A stretch of DNA of 64,000 bases from Pseudomonas koreensis (GCF_024169245.1 NZ_JALJWP010000001.1:1985501-2049500), one strand, 5' to 3'. Positions 33,677 through 44,252 are shown, counted from the first letter of the stretch. Numbers and translations are program-made. The notes: generated from the letters alone by a model not told the origin.

Positions 33677-36600
33677 ATGGCGGATCAACAAGGGATTGTA
33701 GAAGAAATACCACCGGTAGCCGCTGACTCTACAGGCACGACGCAGGCCATTCTGCTGCGGATCACGCGTTGGCAGGTGTTGATCGACAAACGCCTGAGCA
33801 GCCAGATGTCTTTGCTGGAGGCCATGGAAGACTTCGCGTTGACCGAGCTGCGCAGTCATTACCCTGTCGGCAATATCGATCCGGGGTTTGTGCTGGCCTT
33901 GCTCAATGCCATTTTGCAGAAGCTCATCGATGGCAAGGCGCTCATGTATCTGGCCATTCAGGACGCTCCATACCGCTGGCCGGGGGGCGGCGATCCGGGG
34001 GTGCCGGTCAGCCGCCGCGAAGCTGTGATCCAGACGGTGGATACCGTTTCAGCGCACTTCCTTGATCAGTACAAGAAGTATCTGCGCGAGCATTGGTCCA
34101 CAAAGGGCGAGGAGGCTGCGTTCGATCGTTTGGTCGTGCGCAAGCTGCAGCGCTACATCGACGACATCGACGCGCTGTTCCAGGCGGACCGGCTCGCGGG
34201 GCTGACGCTGGATCGATTGCGCGGGCAAATCGAAAAGATCCAGGACCGAGGCGCTCGCCGTTATCGGTTGACCGCGCTGGCAACCGGCACGGAAAAGAAA
34301 ATTCTCCAGGCGCAGTCATTCGCACGATTGCCGCATTGGCTGCGGGTGCTTGACCAGAGCGATCGCGCGATGCTGCGCGATTATCAGCAACAGACGTCAC
34401 TGGCCCAGGCGGCGCTCGATGATCTGCTGCAAGGCTACGGTTCGTTGCGCGCCTATGTCCGTCAACAAGCCATCGAATACATCCAGCTCAAGCTCGACAT
34501 GGAGGTAGAGCCGGACCGGATCGACGTACGCTTGAGATGGCATTCGGCGGTGGGCGAGCCGACGCAGAACCGCAGTCTGAGCGAATTGCTGGCGGCAGGG
34601 CCGATCGGTCAGGATTTTGCTGTCGTGCTGGAAGTCACCAGTGGTCCTTCGCTGCGTAACCAGCCTCTGGAGCCGGCATTCATTGCCGACATGCTGGCGC
34701 AGCAGGACTATCCGGCCGATTACCTGCAAGTCCTCGGCAGGCTGTATCAGCGCGATGAGGTGCAGAAGGCGTCGATCGACTGGTTCATCGTGCGGCTCAG
34801 GCAAAGTGCATTTGTTGCGCGTTGCGCGGGGCATTTAGCGGTGGATGACCATAATCGTCTCGAACGGACGTGGGGGGGAGATCTTCTTGAGAACACCTTG
34901 CGGGTCGCTGCGCTGGCGCTGCCCAATGGCATGCAGTGCGCGGATCTCATGGTGTTTTACCGTGAGAGAACTTCGCAAGCGGTGGATGACCTCGTCCTGT
35001 ACGCGCCCAATAAGCCAGACGGCCAGGAGTGGGTGCGATTGCCTTCGCTGGCCGCGTTGACCGGAGAGGTGTGGGGCTGGACGCAGAGCGAATCGGGTCG
35101 CGAATATCTTTTGCAGCAACTTGCGCCGAGCGCCCATCGCACAGCGCGGGAATACCTTTTCGCCGTGGCCGCCAGCCCCGCCCTCTGGGGCATGGACAGT
35201 GACCTTCGGCGTGCTGCCAAGCCCTTCGATGAATGCGTCGCCGCGGCTGTAAAAATGGGCCTGGCGAAACATCTGCAGCAGCTGGAGGAGGATAACTCGC
35301 TGCGCTGGTACGCAACGCTGGCCCCGGATGAACGCCGGCGCGTCAGCAGTCTGAATCAGGAGCTGTTGGTGCATCAGCAGGTCTTGAATGAGCTGTTGGG
35401 CGGGTTCGAAGTCTTCGTTGACTTCGCCAGACGCACAGTTGCCGCAGCGATCGCACCCTATATGCGCAGCAAGAATGTGCAGGAGGCGGTAGATCCTGCC
35501 ACCGTGCTGATCGACTACAACCCAGGCATTGCCGATCGCAAGCAACAGTCGGTAGCCAGCCTGCTTGACCTGGCGATCTACGGCTACGACGACAGCGCCG
35601 GAATCGACCATCCGGAAAAAGGCGTGCGCTCGTCAGTTGGCCAGGATTTGAGCCAGGTGCGCAGTGCCGATCTGGCCCTGTATCTGCGCCGGGCATGGCT
35701 GGGCGAAAAGTATGCCAGCGAGATCCGCGGCAGGTATCTCGATTCCCGCGACCCTGCCTACGAGCCGCGTCGATTCGCCTATCGAAACGTACTGTTATCG
35801 AAAATGGATCGTGATTTGCGCGTTGCCAGAAGTCAGGCGCGGTTAAGTGACCCGGTGTATTTTTCCCTGGTCCGGCAGGTTTCGCTGTTGAGCCAATTGC
35901 CAATGCCGGGCGCGCGTTTGCCGGGGGCCAGTGTTGTTGCCAGCGATGGCGTGTTCAGGTTAACCGTGCGTGGTCATGTCGTGCTCGGGGTGTACGTATT
36001 TGTTTGTTCTGACCCCGAGCTCTCTTGGTGGCTGTACACGCCGGATGCTCCCGACAACCTGACATTGCGCCCGTATCAGACACTGTTCGGCGAGATCGCC
36101 GGCACGCTGCATGACTACCTTATGGCACGGACCGCAGTTGCTGCGCGCAAAACCGTTTCGCGCTCCTTGCATGCGATAGCGGCAAGGAATCAACGCGTCG
36201 ATACGCTGTACGAAGCGCAGCGAGTGAGCGACGCGCGCAGCGAGTTCAACGCCTACATCGAACGCACTGTCACGGATGTGGAGGACATCACCACCAGCCG
36301 CGCGGAGATGATCGAGCGCCAGGTGGTCAAGGGGCTGACGTTCGGGGCTGCGCCGTTTTGTATGGTGTTTCCGCCCTTTGCCTTACTGCTGGATGTCGTG
36401 TTCATCGCCGTCAGCGCCGGCCAGGCTATCGAGGCGCACCTGGAAGGCGATGTCGATGGCGCGCTCGGCCACTGGCTGGAGGCCGCATGGGGCGCGCTGT
36501 TTGCCGTGGTCGGCGCTCGAAGTACGCTCAAATTGCTCGGGAGCACGATCAGAAGTCTGAAGCACACGACCAGGCCGGTTTCATTGTTGGCTGAACCCCT

Positions 36601-37636
36601 CAAAACCGTGGCGCCGATGCGCAAGGAAACGCTGCCGGCGATTCGCGAAGTGCGTTTTCACGCGAGGCAGGCAGTTGGCAAGACGCCGGAGAATTTGCAG
36701 AAAGTAACCGAAGAGGGCGTCTTTTTTGGCACATGGCGCAGTCCGGCCAGTGCTGTGCAGCCTCAACCGGCCTATTTCATCCGCAGCAAGGGCAGGTATT
36801 ACCAGGTCAGGGAAAGTCTGCATTTCGGTGGGCTTTGTCTGATTGACGCTCGGCGCCCGGCGGCCATTTATCAGCGGCCCATACGGTTGACCGCGAGCGG
36901 CAAGTGGACGCATGACCGCGTTGGATTGCGAGGTGGAAATGACCAGGTGCGCAATCTTGGTCAGGTGAGCAATCTGCGCAGCGCGTTTCCCGGTCGTGTC
37001 GAGCCGGTGCTCAACCGTGGCGCGATGCAGGGCGAAGCGGTGGTGGCAAAGTTTGTTGCCGGGTCGAGGGACAATTATCTTTTTTCGCTGAACGCGCAGA
37101 CCTGCGTGATTGCGTCGATGTACAACCCGCTGACGAAGGTCGGCGCAATCATCCATTTCGATCACAACATCCGTTCGTTGGTCGAGCGCACAGTCAAGGA
37201 TGTGATCGCGCGCCTGGGCGGCTCTGCCAAGGAAATTCGTGCCACTTTGGTGGGGGGTGACTGGCTGACGGGGGCCGATATCGGCGGGCCGGTCAGGAGT
37301 GTGTTGCGCCAGCAGGGCCTGCGGCCGACATGGGATTACTGGTCGTATTCTTCCTGTCTGGGAAATAACTACGCCGTGACGTTGAATCTCAAGAATGGTG
37401 TTTCGACGGTGTTCAAGACCTCCTCCAGTCAAGTCGAACGCTTGTACACACCGGTATTGCAGCGAGCGAGTCATGCCACCGACGCGGTATCGAAGCGCGC
37501 TTCAAGCTTCATGCAGCGTGTGCGCAGCAAACCGTTGTATGAAAATTCAGCAGGCATTGTGGTTGACCAGACTGGCCGTCGGGCCACCACCGAGATGGTT
37601 CAAGAGCAGGCCTTTTCGATGGTGTTGATCAACTGA
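33677..37636 (+). CDS. Dermonecrotic-toxin-like protein with C-terminal CheD-type deamidase domain
   Basis: 1319 residues, on the plus strand between leftward housekeeping genes. The first ~850 residues are mostly helical and resemble the large N-terminal part of Pseudomonas proteins annotated with a dermonecrotic toxin domain (DUF6543); this is family knowledge and less certain. About 883-947 is a hydrophobic pair of segments with an acidic turn (Glu-Ala-His-Leu-Glu-Gly-Asp-Val-Asp-Gly), like translocation helices of AB toxins. About 1118-1250 reads as CheD: Cys1143 in Thr-Cys-Val-Ile-Ala-Ser-Met-Tyr-Asn-Pro-Leu-Thr-Lys-Val-Gly and His1160 exactly 17 residues on, as in CheD. Then come the CheD-like helix-strand Val-Ile-Ala-Arg-Leu-Gly-Gly and Ala-Thr-Leu-Val-Gly-Gly-Asp. 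The CheD threonine six residues before Cys is Ser1137 here. Inference: a translocated glutamine deamidase acting on an unknown target. No signal peptide; the ribosome binding site is weak (GG eight bases upstream). Confidence 0.78.
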   Translation: MADQQGIVEEIPPVAADSTGTTQAILLRITRWQVLIDKRLSSQMSLLEAMEDFALTELRSHYPVGNIDPGFVLALLNAILQKLIDGKALMYLAIQDAPYRWPGGGDPGVPVSRREAVIQTVDTVSAHFLDQYKKYLREHWSTKGEEAAFDRLVVRKLQRYIDDIDALFQADRLAGLTLDRLRGQIEKIQDRGARRYRLTALATGTEKKILQAQSFARLPHWLRVLDQSDRAMLRDYQQQTSLAQAALDDLLQGYGSLRAYVRQQAIEYIQLKLDMEVEPDRIDVRLRWHSAVGEPTQNRSLSELLAAGPIGQDFAVVLEVTSGPSLRNQPLEPAFIADMLAQQDYPADYLQVLGRLYQRDEVQKASIDWFIVRLRQSAFVARCAGHLAVDDHNRLERTWGGDLLENTLRVAALALPNGMQCADLMVFYRERTSQAVDDLVLYAPNKPDGQEWVRLPSLAALTGEVWGWTQSESGREYLLQQLAPSAHRTAREYLFAVAASPALWGMDSDLRRAAKPFDECVAAAVKMGLAKHLQQLEEDNSLRWYATLAPDERRRVSSLNQELLVHQQVLNELLGGFEVFVDFARRTVAAAIAPYMRSKNVQEAVDPATVLIDYNPGIADRKQQSVASLLDLAIYGYDDSAGIDHPEKGVRSSVGQDLSQVRSADLALYLRRAWLGEKYASEIRGRYLDSRDPAYEPRRFAYRNVLLSKMDRDLRVARSQARLSDPVYFSLVRQVSLLSQLPMPGARLPGASVVASDGVFRLTVRGHVVLGVYVFVCSDPELSWWLYTPDAPDNLTLRPYQTLFGEIAGTLHDYLMARTAVAARKTVSRSLHAIAARNQRVDTLYEAQRVSDARSEFNAYIERTVTDVEDITTSRAEMIERQVVKGLTFGAAPFCMVFPPFALLLDVVFIAVSAGQAIEAHLEGDVDGALGHWLEAAWGALFAVVGARSTLKLLGSTIRSLKHTTRPVSLLAEPLKTVAPMRKETLPAIREVRFHARQAVGKTPENLQKVTEEGVFFGTWRSPASAVQPQPAYFIRSKGRYYQVRESLHFGGLCLIDARRPAAIYQRPIRLTASGKWTHDRVGLRGGNDQVRNLGQVSNLRSAFPGRVEPVLNRGAMQGEAVVAKFVAGSRDNYLFSLNAQTCVIASMYNPLTKVGAIIHFDHNIRSLVERTVKDVIARLGGSAKEIRATLVGGDWLTGADIGGPVRSVLRQQGLRPTWDYWSYSSCLGNNYAVTLNLKNGVSTVFKTSSSQVERLYTPVLQRASHATDAVSKRASSFMQRVRSKPLYENSAGIVVDQTGRRATTEMVQEQAFSMVLIN

Positions 37637-37653
37637 TACGTTTGTTGCACGCA

Positions 37654-37686
37654 TAAAAAAACCCGATCCGCAGGGATCGGGTTTCT
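37654..37686. terminator. Bidirectional terminator between the DNT-CheD gene and accC
   Basis: ACCCGATCC pairs with GGATCGGGT around a 3-4-base loop. On the minus strand it is followed by TTTTTTT (a strong terminator for accC); on the plus strand by TTTCTTGTT (weaker, for the toxin gene). Confidence 0.85.
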
Positions 37687-37705
37687 TGTTCACACCGCTT
37701 CAGCC

Positions 37706-39061
37706 TTACGACTGTTTGGCCAGCTTGTGCTCGAGGTAGTGAATGTTCACACCGCCTTTGCAGAAGCCTTCGTCACGAACCAGATCACGGTGCAGCGGGA
37801 TGTTGGTCTTGATCCCGTCGACCACGATTTCGTCCAGGGCATTGCGCATGCGGGCCATGGCTTCGTCGCGGGTTGCGCCGTAAGTGATCAGTTTGCCGAT
37901 CAGCGAGTCGTAGTTCGGTGGCACGGCATAACCGCTGTACAGGTGCGAATCGACGCGAACGCCGTTGCCGCCTGGGGCGTGGAAATGCTTGACCGTGCCC
38001 GGGCTCGGCATGAAGGTCTTCGGATCTTCAGCGTTGATCCGGCACTCCAGCGAGTGACCGCGGATGACCACGTCCTCCTGAGTGAACGACAGCTTGTTGC
38101 CAGCGGCGATGCTGAGCATCTCCTTGACGATGTCGATACCGGTGACCATCTCCGAAACCGGGTGCTCCACCTGAACACGGGTGTTCATTTCGATGAAGTA
38201 GAAACGACCGTTCTCGTAGAGGAACTCGAAGGTGCCGGCGCCACGGTAGCCGATGTCGATGCACGCCTTGACGCAGCGAGCCAGGACTTCCTGGCGCGCC
38301 TTCTCGTCGATGCCCGGTGCCGGCGCTTCTTCGAGAACCTTCTGGTGACGACGCTGCAGCGAGCAGTCGCGGTCGCCCAGATGGATGGCGTGGCCCTGGC
38401 CGTCGGACAACACCTGCACTTCGACGTGACGTGGATTGGTGAGGAATTTTTCCAGATACACCATCGGGTTGCCGAACGCCGCGCCTGCTTCGGAGCGGGT
38501 CAGTTTTGCCGAGGCGATCAGGTCTTCTTCCTTGTGCACCACACGCATGCCGCGACCACCACCGCCACCGGCGGCCTTGATGATCACCGGGTAGCCGACT
38601 TCACGACCGATGCGCAGCGCCGTTTCTTCGTCTTCCGGCAGTGGGCCGTCGGAACCTGGAACAGTGGGTACGCCTGCTTCGATCATCGCGTGCTTGGCCG
38701 ATACCTTGTCGCCCATCAGGCGGATGGTGTCGGCTTTCGGGCCGATGAAGGCGAAGCCGGAGTTCTCGACCTGCTCGGCAAAATCGGCATTTTCCGCGAG
38801 GAAACCGTAGCCTGGGTGAATGGCGGTAGCGCCGGTCACTTCAGCGGCAGCGATGATGGCCGGAATGTGCAGGTAAGACTGAGCGGCGGACGCCGGACCG
38901 ATGCAGACGGATTCGTCTGCCAGACCCAGGTGCATCAGCTCTTTGTCGGCCTTGGAGTAAACGGCGACGGTCTTGATGCCCATCTCTTTGCAGGCACGCA
39001 GAATCCGCAGGGCGATCTCACCGCGGTTAGCGATCAGAACTTTTTCCAACTTCGCAGTCAT
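37706..39061 (-). CDS. accC: Biotin carboxylase subunit AccC of acetyl-CoA carboxylase
   Basis: 451 residues from the ATG at 39061. AccC carboxylates the biotin on AccB with ATP and bicarbonate, the first step of fatty acid synthesis. Seen: [13 protein letters not shown] at the start, the glycine-rich ATP loop [11 protein letters not shown], and [10 protein letters not shown]. It starts 17 bases after accB and ends the aroQ-accB-accC operon. Confidence 0.98.
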   Translation of the reverse strand: MTAKLEKVLIANRGEIALRILRACKEMGIKTVAVYSKADKELMHLGLADESVCIGPASAAQSYLHIPAIIAAAEVTGATAIHPGYGFLAENADFAEQVENSGFAFIGPKADTIRLMGDKVSAKHAMIEAGVPTVPGSDGPLPEDEETALRIGREVGYPVIIKAAGGGGGRGMRVVHKEEDLIASAKLTRSEAGAAFGNPMVYLEKFLTNPRHVEVQVLSDGQGHAIHLGDRDCSLQRRHQKVLEEAPAPGIDEKARQEVLARCVKACIDIGYRGAGTFEFLYENGRFYFIEMNTRVQVEHPVSEMVTGIDIVKEMLSIAAGNKLSFTQEDVVIRGHSLECRINAEDPKTFMPSPGTVKHFHAPGGNGVRVDSHLYSGYAVPPNYDSLIGKLITYGATRDEAMARMRNALDEIVVDGIKTNIPLHRDLVRDEGFCKGGVNIHYLEHKLAKQS

Positions 39062-39078
39062 CAAAGGCTCTCCGCGGT

Positions 39079-39537
39079 TCAAACGATGGTGAACAGCGGT
39101 TGGTCGTACTCAACCGGCTGGCCGTCTTCGACGAGGATGGATTCGATCACACCGCTGGTTTCAGCTTCGATGTGGTTCATCATCTTCATGGCTTCGACGA
39201 TGCACAGGGTGTCGCCTTTCTTCACGGTCTGGCCGACTTCAACGAAGGCAGGCGAGGTTGGCGAAGATTTACGGTAGAAGGTGCCGACCATCGGCGAACG
39301 GGCCACGGTGCCGTTCAGCGCGGGTGCAGCAGCGGCGGCCGGAGCAGCGGCAGCGACTGGCGCGGCAGCAGGGGCAGCAGCCGGAGCCTGCATCGGGGCC
39401 GGCGCGTAGTACTGCTGCGCCGGGGTCTTGCTGTGACGGCTGATGCGTACGGACTCTTCGCCTTCCTTGATCTCGAGCTCGTCGATGCCGGACTCTTCCA
39501 GCAATTCGATCAGTTTCTTAACTTTACGGATATCCAT
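39079..39537 (-). CDS. accB: Biotin carboxyl carrier protein AccB
   Basis: 152 residues. AccB carries the covalently bound biotin of acetyl-CoA carboxylase. The biotin acceptor is Lys118 in Val-Glu-Ala-Met-Lys-Met-Met-Asn. It is preceded by a Pro/Ala-rich flexible linker (about 40-75) and an N-terminal segment [13 protein letters not shown]. Spacing of 24 bases from aroQ and 17 bases to accC indicates one operon. Confidence 0.98.
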   Translation of the reverse strand: MDIRKVKKLIELLEESGIDELEIKEGEESVRISRHSKTPAQQYYAPAPMQAPAAAPAAAPVAAAAPAAAAAPALNGTVARSPMVGTFYRKSSPTSPAFVEVGQTVKKGDTLCIVEAMKMMNHIEAETSGVIESILVEDGQPVEYDQPLFTIV

Positions 39538-39561
39538 GAATCATCAACTCCCAAGGGTCGG

Positions 39562-40017
39562 TCAGGGGCGTATAGCTTGGTGTTCAAGCTGCTCTAGTGC
39601 GGCCTCCAGGGCCAGTCGGTAACCGCTGGCGCCAAGGCCGCAGATCACTCCTACCGCTACATCGGAGAAGTAGGAGTGATGGCGGAAAGGTTCGCGCTTG
39701 TGCACGTTGGACAAGTGCACTTCGATGAATGGGATGCTCACTCCCAGCAGCGCGTCACGTAATGCGACACTTGTGTGCGTAAAAGCCGCCGGATTGATCA
39801 GAATGAAATCCACGCCTTCATCGCGCGCAGCGTGGATGCGATCGATCAATTCGTACTCGGCGTTGCTTTGCAGATGCAGCAGATGATGGCCGGCTTCACG
39901 GGCGCGCCGCTCCAGATCCTGATTGATCTGCGCCAGGGTCGTCGACCCATAGGTCCCCGGTTCCCGGGTGCCGAGCAGGTTCAGGTTGGGGCCGTGCAGC
40001 ACCAGTAGCGTCGCCAT
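39562..40017 (-). CDS. aroQ: Type II 3-dehydroquinate dehydratase AroQ
   Basis: 151 residues from the ATG giving [16 protein letters not shown]; seven upstream codons are open but outside the family. AroQ dehydrates 3-dehydroquinate in the shikimate pathway. Also seen: the active-site tyrosine in [15 protein letters not shown], and His-Leu-Ser-Asn-Val-His-Lys-Arg-Glu. First gene of aroQ-accB-accC; the 152 bases upstream to the REPIN should hold the operon promoter, but I could not place it. Confidence 0.97.
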   Translation of the reverse strand: MATLLVLHGPNLNLLGTREPGTYGSTTLAQINQDLERRAREAGHHLLHLQSNAEYELIDRIHAARDEGVDFILINPAAFTHTSVALRDALLGVSIPFIEVHLSNVHKREPFRHHSYFSDVAVGVICGLGASGYRLALEAALEQLEHQAIRP

Positions 40018-40169
40018 CTGCGTTGTCCTTGTTATCAATGAGCAGTCGTCAGAACCCGGCGACTATGCCGCAAAGCCTTTGTGACTGTCCAGTTCCATGC
40101 AATAGGCGGCACGATGGGCGATGTTTGCGCGAAATTTGTGACTGCGTCACCGGATTCAGTCACTGTCCT

Positions 40170-40248
40170 TGTAGGAGCTGCCGAAGGCTGCGATCTTTTG
40201 ATCTTGAGAGGCAAAATCAAAAGATCGCAGCCTTCGGCAGCTCCTACA
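40170..40248. repeat. REPIN (type A), near-perfect long palindrome
   Basis: TGTAGGAGCTGCCGAAGGCT... and the exact reverse complement ...AGCCTTCGGCAGCTCCTACA flank GCGATCTTTTGATC and GATTTTGCC-type spacer sequence. It sits 11 bases after the 3-prime end of the chemoreceptor gene and upstream of aroQ. Confidence 0.92.
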
Positions 40249-40259
40249 GGGGGTTGCGG

Positions 40260-42206
40260 TCAGACGCGGAAGGCCTGAACGGCCGTATGCAATCGCCCAC
40301 CCAGCACCAGCAGATTCTCGCCCTGTTCGCGCCCTTGACCGATGCGCAGCAGATTATCCCCACCCAATTGATGAATGCGCTCGCTGTGATCGCGGATCTC
40401 GCTGACCGCGCCACTTTGCTGTGCGGTGACATCGGCGATGCGCACAGCGGTGTCGGCGATGGTCTGTATCGCGCCGACGATTTTGTCCAATGCACCGTCC
40501 GCCGCTTGCGCCTGACTGGCGGTGGCTTCGGCGTGCTCGACCTGCGCGCGCATGCCTTCGACCGATTGCCGCGCGGCGGTCTGCAGGCCGGCGATCAGTG
40601 TCTGGATTTCCGCCGTCGCTCCGGCGGTGCGTTGTGCCAGCGAGCGCACTTCTTCGGCGACCACGGCAAAACCACGGCCCATTTCCCCGGCGCGGGCCGC
40701 TTCGATCGCGGCGTTCAGCGCGAGCAGGTTGGTCTGATCCGCAATCGAACGAATCACCGTCAGCACGCCGCCGATGGTTGCCGACTCCTCCGCCAGGTGT
40801 TCGATCATCTGTGCGTTGCTCTGAACTTCACCGACCAGCGCATGCAGTCCGGTCAGGCTCTGGCCGATCACAGTCTGGCCATGCTCGACGGCCAGACCGG
40901 CATGACGGCTGGCATCGGCGGCCTGACGAGCATCGCCGGCCACTTGCTGAATGGTCGCCTCAAGTTCGCCCAGCGAATCGCGGATCAGCGCGGTATCGCC
41001 GGCCTGATGCTCGGCGCCGCTGTGCAGGTCATTGCTCAGTTCGGCGAGGGTGCGGCTGCTGCCCGCGACTTGCTCGGCGTTGCCGCGAATCGTGCCGACC
41101 AGATCCACCAGATAGGCGCGCAAGCGGTTGAGCGAGGCTTCGATGTCATGCAGTTCGCGGTTGGTCTTGCCCAGTTGAATGTCGCGACTGAAATCGCCTT
41201 CGGCCCAGGTCGATAGCGCTGGGGCAAGGTTGGTCAGGGTGCGGGCGAGGCGCCGCTGCAACGTATCGATCAGCAGGGCGATCAGCAGAATCAGGCCGAT
41301 CATCACGCCTTGCATCAGCCGCACTTCGCCCTGGATCTGCCCGTGTTGTGCGCGCACCACCGGTTCGAGGCCGGCGATGGCGTTTTGCACGCTGGCAATT
41401 TTTTCGTTGGTGGCAGCGCTGAGGGCTGCGCGTTTCTGAATCTGCTCGCGGGTGCGCGTCAGTTCCGCCGGGTAGCGGCCGAGCAAACTGTTCAGTTCGC
41501 GTTTGAGGGCGACACCGGCATCTTCGGCGGCGGCTTTATCAGTGTTCTCGATGCCCATCAGCGCGGCGAAATCGTCACTGCTCGATTCGTTGCTGGCGAC
41601 CACACCGAGCAAGGGCAGGGCATCGATTGCCTCGGCCTGGGCGCGCATGTTGCTCACTTCGCGCTCGACATCGGCGGCCAGTTCACTGCGCCCGCTGCTG
41701 ACCAGTTTGTCTCGCGCCAGCGACAACTTGCCCAGATGCTGCGACGCGGCGAGCAGTGGAGCGAAGTAGGCGGCATTGCCATTGGCGTAGGTGTTGAGCT
41801 GGTCGAGGCTGGCGCTGAGTTCGCGCTCGGCCTGCAACAGCAAGGCTTGCGGATCGCCGGCCAGTTTGCCGGCGGCGAGCAGGTCGGTTTTGCTGAACTC
41901 ATCAAGGCCCGACAGACTTGGCCGCACGGTGTCGGCCAGCGCCGGGGGCAGTTCGCTCAGTTGCTTCTGTACGCTGTCGATGGCCTGAGCAGCAGCGCTC
42001 AAGCGCAGCGCGTCACCGCTGGCGAGATAGTCTTCGACGTTGCGCGCCACTTCATTCTGAAATTGTTGCGACAGCCCCAGGTAGCGCTCCATCAACAAAT
42101 AGGGGCGTTCAAGGGCTTTTTGCGACCACCACAGCGTGGCGCCAAGGGCCACGCAGACGGCGACCAACAGCAGAGTGTTGAGATTGGTGAGCAACTTCAG
42201 GCGCAT
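40260..42206 (-). CDS. Methyl-accepting chemotaxis protein, CtpL-like by position
   Basis: 648 residues from the ATG at 42206; a TTG four codons upstream is less likely. Seen: membrane helix 1 (about 7-27), a long helical periplasmic sensor domain (about 30-280), membrane helix 2 (about 285-305), HAMP-like segment, and the cytoplasmic signalling hairpin with the near-invariant [21 protein letters not shown]. There is no C-terminal CheR/CheB pentapeptide. PA4844 (ctpL, a phosphate chemoreceptor) occupies the same position next to gcbA, so this may be its ortholog. The ligand cannot be read from the sequence. Confidence 0.9.
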   Translation of the reverse strand: MRLKLLTNLNTLLLVAVCVALGATLWWSQKALERPYLLMERYLGLSQQFQNEVARNVEDYLASGDALRLSAAAQAIDSVQKQLSELPPALADTVRPSLSGLDEFSKTDLLAAGKLAGDPQALLLQAERELSASLDQLNTYANGNAAYFAPLLAASQHLGKLSLARDKLVSSGRSELAADVEREVSNMRAQAEAIDALPLLGVVASNESSSDDFAALMGIENTDKAAAEDAGVALKRELNSLLGRYPAELTRTREQIQKRAALSAATNEKIASVQNAIAGLEPVVRAQHGQIQGEVRLMQGVMIGLILLIALLIDTLQRRLARTLTNLAPALSTWAEGDFSRDIQLGKTNRELHDIEASLNRLRAYLVDLVGTIRGNAEQVAGSSRTLAELSNDLHSGAEHQAGDTALIRDSLGELEATIQQVAGDARQAADASRHAGLAVEHGQTVIGQSLTGLHALVGEVQSNAQMIEHLAEESATIGGVLTVIRSIADQTNLLALNAAIEAARAGEMGRGFAVVAEEVRSLAQRTAGATAEIQTLIAGLQTAARQSVEGMRAQVEHAEATASQAQAADGALDKIVGAIQTIADTAVRIADVTAQQSGAVSEIRDHSERIHQLGGDNLLRIGQGREQGENLLVLGGRLHTAVQAFRV

Positions 42207-42257
42207 GACGGCTACCAACGGCAGAAATGGTAAGCGCCTGAATTTATTGCGATTCCA

Positions 42258-43928
42258 TTACAGGGTTATGACCGAATCAGTGGATTCCGATGAAAAAGTG
42301 GCACTTTGCTTTGACTGCCTTGCGGTTTGCACTCGATTGCGCCCGGCGCCTTTGGCGCGGTACAGCGCCTCGTCGGCCTGGCTGGCCATCATCAGGCTGT
42401 CGGAGTCATCGCACATTTCCACCACGCCGGCGCTGAAGGTGCACCACAAGTCCTGCGGCTGCGCCGGGTAATGGATCTCGGCGAAACGCTGACGAATCTC
42501 GTCGAGGACTCTATGCGCCGCGTCGATATCGGTGTCAGGCATGACGATGGCGAACTCTTCACCGCCGTAACGGCCGATGAAATCGGTCTTGCGCAAACGC
42601 TGCTTGAGGAACAGCGCCAGGCTCTTGATCACACGGTCGCCCATCGGGTGGCCGTGGCTGTCGTTGACCCGTTTGAAGTGATCGATGTCGAGCATGGCAA
42701 AGCTCAGCGGCTTGTTCTCGCGGCGGGCGCGGAACGAGCAGTCTTCGAGCAATTGCAGGATGTGGGTGTGGTTGTACAGACCGGTAAGGCTGTCGCGGAC
42801 CATCCGCGCTTTGAGATTGCGCGCGCGGGCGGCGCGGTTGCGCACCGTGGTGATCAGGTGCCGCGGCTTGATCGGCTTGGTCAGAAAGTCATCGCCGCCC
42901 TCGCTCATGGCGTCGAGCTGCTTGTCCAGATCGTCCTCGGCCGACAGGTAAATGATCGGCACGCTGACGTAGCGGTCGTTGTGGCGGATCACTTTGGCCA
43001 GTTCGGTGCCGGTGCAGGCTGGCATGTACATGTCGAGGATGATCAGGTCCGGCTGGAAATCCGCCAGTTCAGCCATCGCCTGAATCGGCTCGATCAAGGT
43101 GCGGGTGACAATCCCCGCGCTGTTGAGCAGGCGCTCGGTGTGCAGGGCCTGCGCGCGCGAGTCGTCGATGATCAGCACTTTATAAGGTTCGTACTGGGCG
43201 GTGCAGGTCAGCACTTCGATTTTTTCCAGCAGGCTCGAGGCTTCGAGGGTGCCGGTGAGAAATTCCTGCCCGCCGGCGCGCACGGCGGCGAGACGGGTCG
43301 GGGTATCGGTTTCGTGCAGGCTGAAAAACAGCAACGGCAGCTGTTCTTCGAGGCCGACCTGCGCTTCGGCGGCGAGTTTCAGGCCGATGCCGGGGCCACT
43401 GAAATCGACGTCCATGACAATCGCCGCGGGCAAACGCTCGACCATCGACGAACGAAACGCCGCCACGCTGTCCAGCGCCTGCGCGCTCAAACCGAAAAAC
43501 TCCAGCTGCTTGGCCAGCCGCTCGGCGCGGTCGTGGTCCTGCAACATCACATAGATCGGCTTGCGCAGCGGCGGCAGAAAGGTCTGGTCGAGCTGGTCGC
43601 CATGGCGCAGGCCGGTGCGCGACAGGCGCTGCATCAAGCGATTGAGATCGGTGATCAGGCCGCTGCTGAGACGGCCACGGTTGGCATCCACCGCTTGCAG
43701 CGACTGGCTGATGTGATGGGCCAACTGAGTGTGTTCCGGCTGTTCGAAACGCTCGGCAAAACGCAGCAGGCGCAGATTTGCCTCGCTCAGTTCGGCGAGG
43801 TCGACAGTGGACCACTCACTGCGTTGCAGGCGCTGCCATATCTCAAGAATCTGACGTGCCTGATGAATTACCCGCTGGGCAAAGTGGTGCTTGAGACGCT
43901 CACGGCTGGGGTCTTCTGGCTCGGTCAT
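42258..43928 (-). CDS. gcbA: Response-regulator diguanylate cyclase GcbA
   Basis: 556 residues. GcbA makes cyclic di-GMP and promotes surface attachment in P. fluorescens; PA4843 is the P. aeruginosa ortholog. Seen: an N-terminal helical Hpt-like segment (about 1-115), a first receiver-like domain (about 125-245), and a second receiver with phospho-acceptor Asp299 (Ile-Ile-Leu-Asp-Met-Tyr-Met-Pro). The GGDEF domain follows (about 380-535), with active site Gly455-Gly-Glu-Glu-Phe459 and the inhibitory site Arg446-Lys-Thr-Asp449 correctly placed. The cyclase therefore looks active and feedback-controlled. It lies 51 bases upstream of the chemoreceptor gene in the same direction. Confidence 0.93.
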   Translation of the reverse strand: MTEPEDPSRERLKHHFAQRVIHQARQILEIWQRLQRSEWSTVDLAELSEANLRLLRFAERFEQPEHTQLAHHISQSLQAVDANRGRLSSGLITDLNRLMQRLSRTGLRHGDQLDQTFLPPLRKPIYVMLQDHDRAERLAKQLEFFGLSAQALDSVAAFRSSMVERLPAAIVMDVDFSGPGIGLKLAAEAQVGLEEQLPLLFFSLHETDTPTRLAAVRAGGQEFLTGTLEASSLLEKIEVLTCTAQYEPYKVLIIDDSRAQALHTERLLNSAGIVTRTLIEPIQAMAELADFQPDLIILDMYMPACTGTELAKVIRHNDRYVSVPIIYLSAEDDLDKQLDAMSEGGDDFLTKPIKPRHLITTVRNRAARARNLKARMVRDSLTGLYNHTHILQLLEDCSFRARRENKPLSFAMLDIDHFKRVNDSHGHPMGDRVIKSLALFLKQRLRKTDFIGRYGGEEFAIVMPDTDIDAAHRVLDEIRQRFAEIHYPAQPQDLWCTFSAGVVEMCDDSDSLMMASQADEALYRAKGAGRNRVQTARQSKQSATFSSESTDSVITL

Positions 43929-44252
43929 ATCCTGACTACTAGTTAGGGTGCATGCTGAGATCGACTGGTGGCTCTATGCTAGCACCTCTTTTCCCTTAGA
44001 CGAGTGTCGTACGTCAATAATCTGCTGGACGACACGATTCAGTTTCTGACCGGGTGGTTTTGTTTTTACCTCTGATTTTGATCAAGTGCCCGCATGCTGG
44101 GGTTTTGCGAACAATCCTGCCAGCGCTGTCGACATTTCATCGGCCTTGATAGGCGGCGTCTGACAGCACTTTCTGATTTTTCTTCTACGTGCTTTCACCG
44201 GCCCGGTTGGCTGTTACGGTTCAGGGATTCCCCTAGCTGCCGTCGATCCGCC
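43929..44252. other. Intergenic region between gcbA and the Hcp cassette
   Basis: 324 bases between divergent genes. It must hold the gcbA promoter and probably that of the rightward cassette, and is AT-richer near 44000-44090. No terminator, repeat, RNA gene or confident promoter was recognised. The reading frame of the next gene stays open back to 44094, but that extension is Cys/Arg-rich and not protein-like. Confidence 0.5.
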
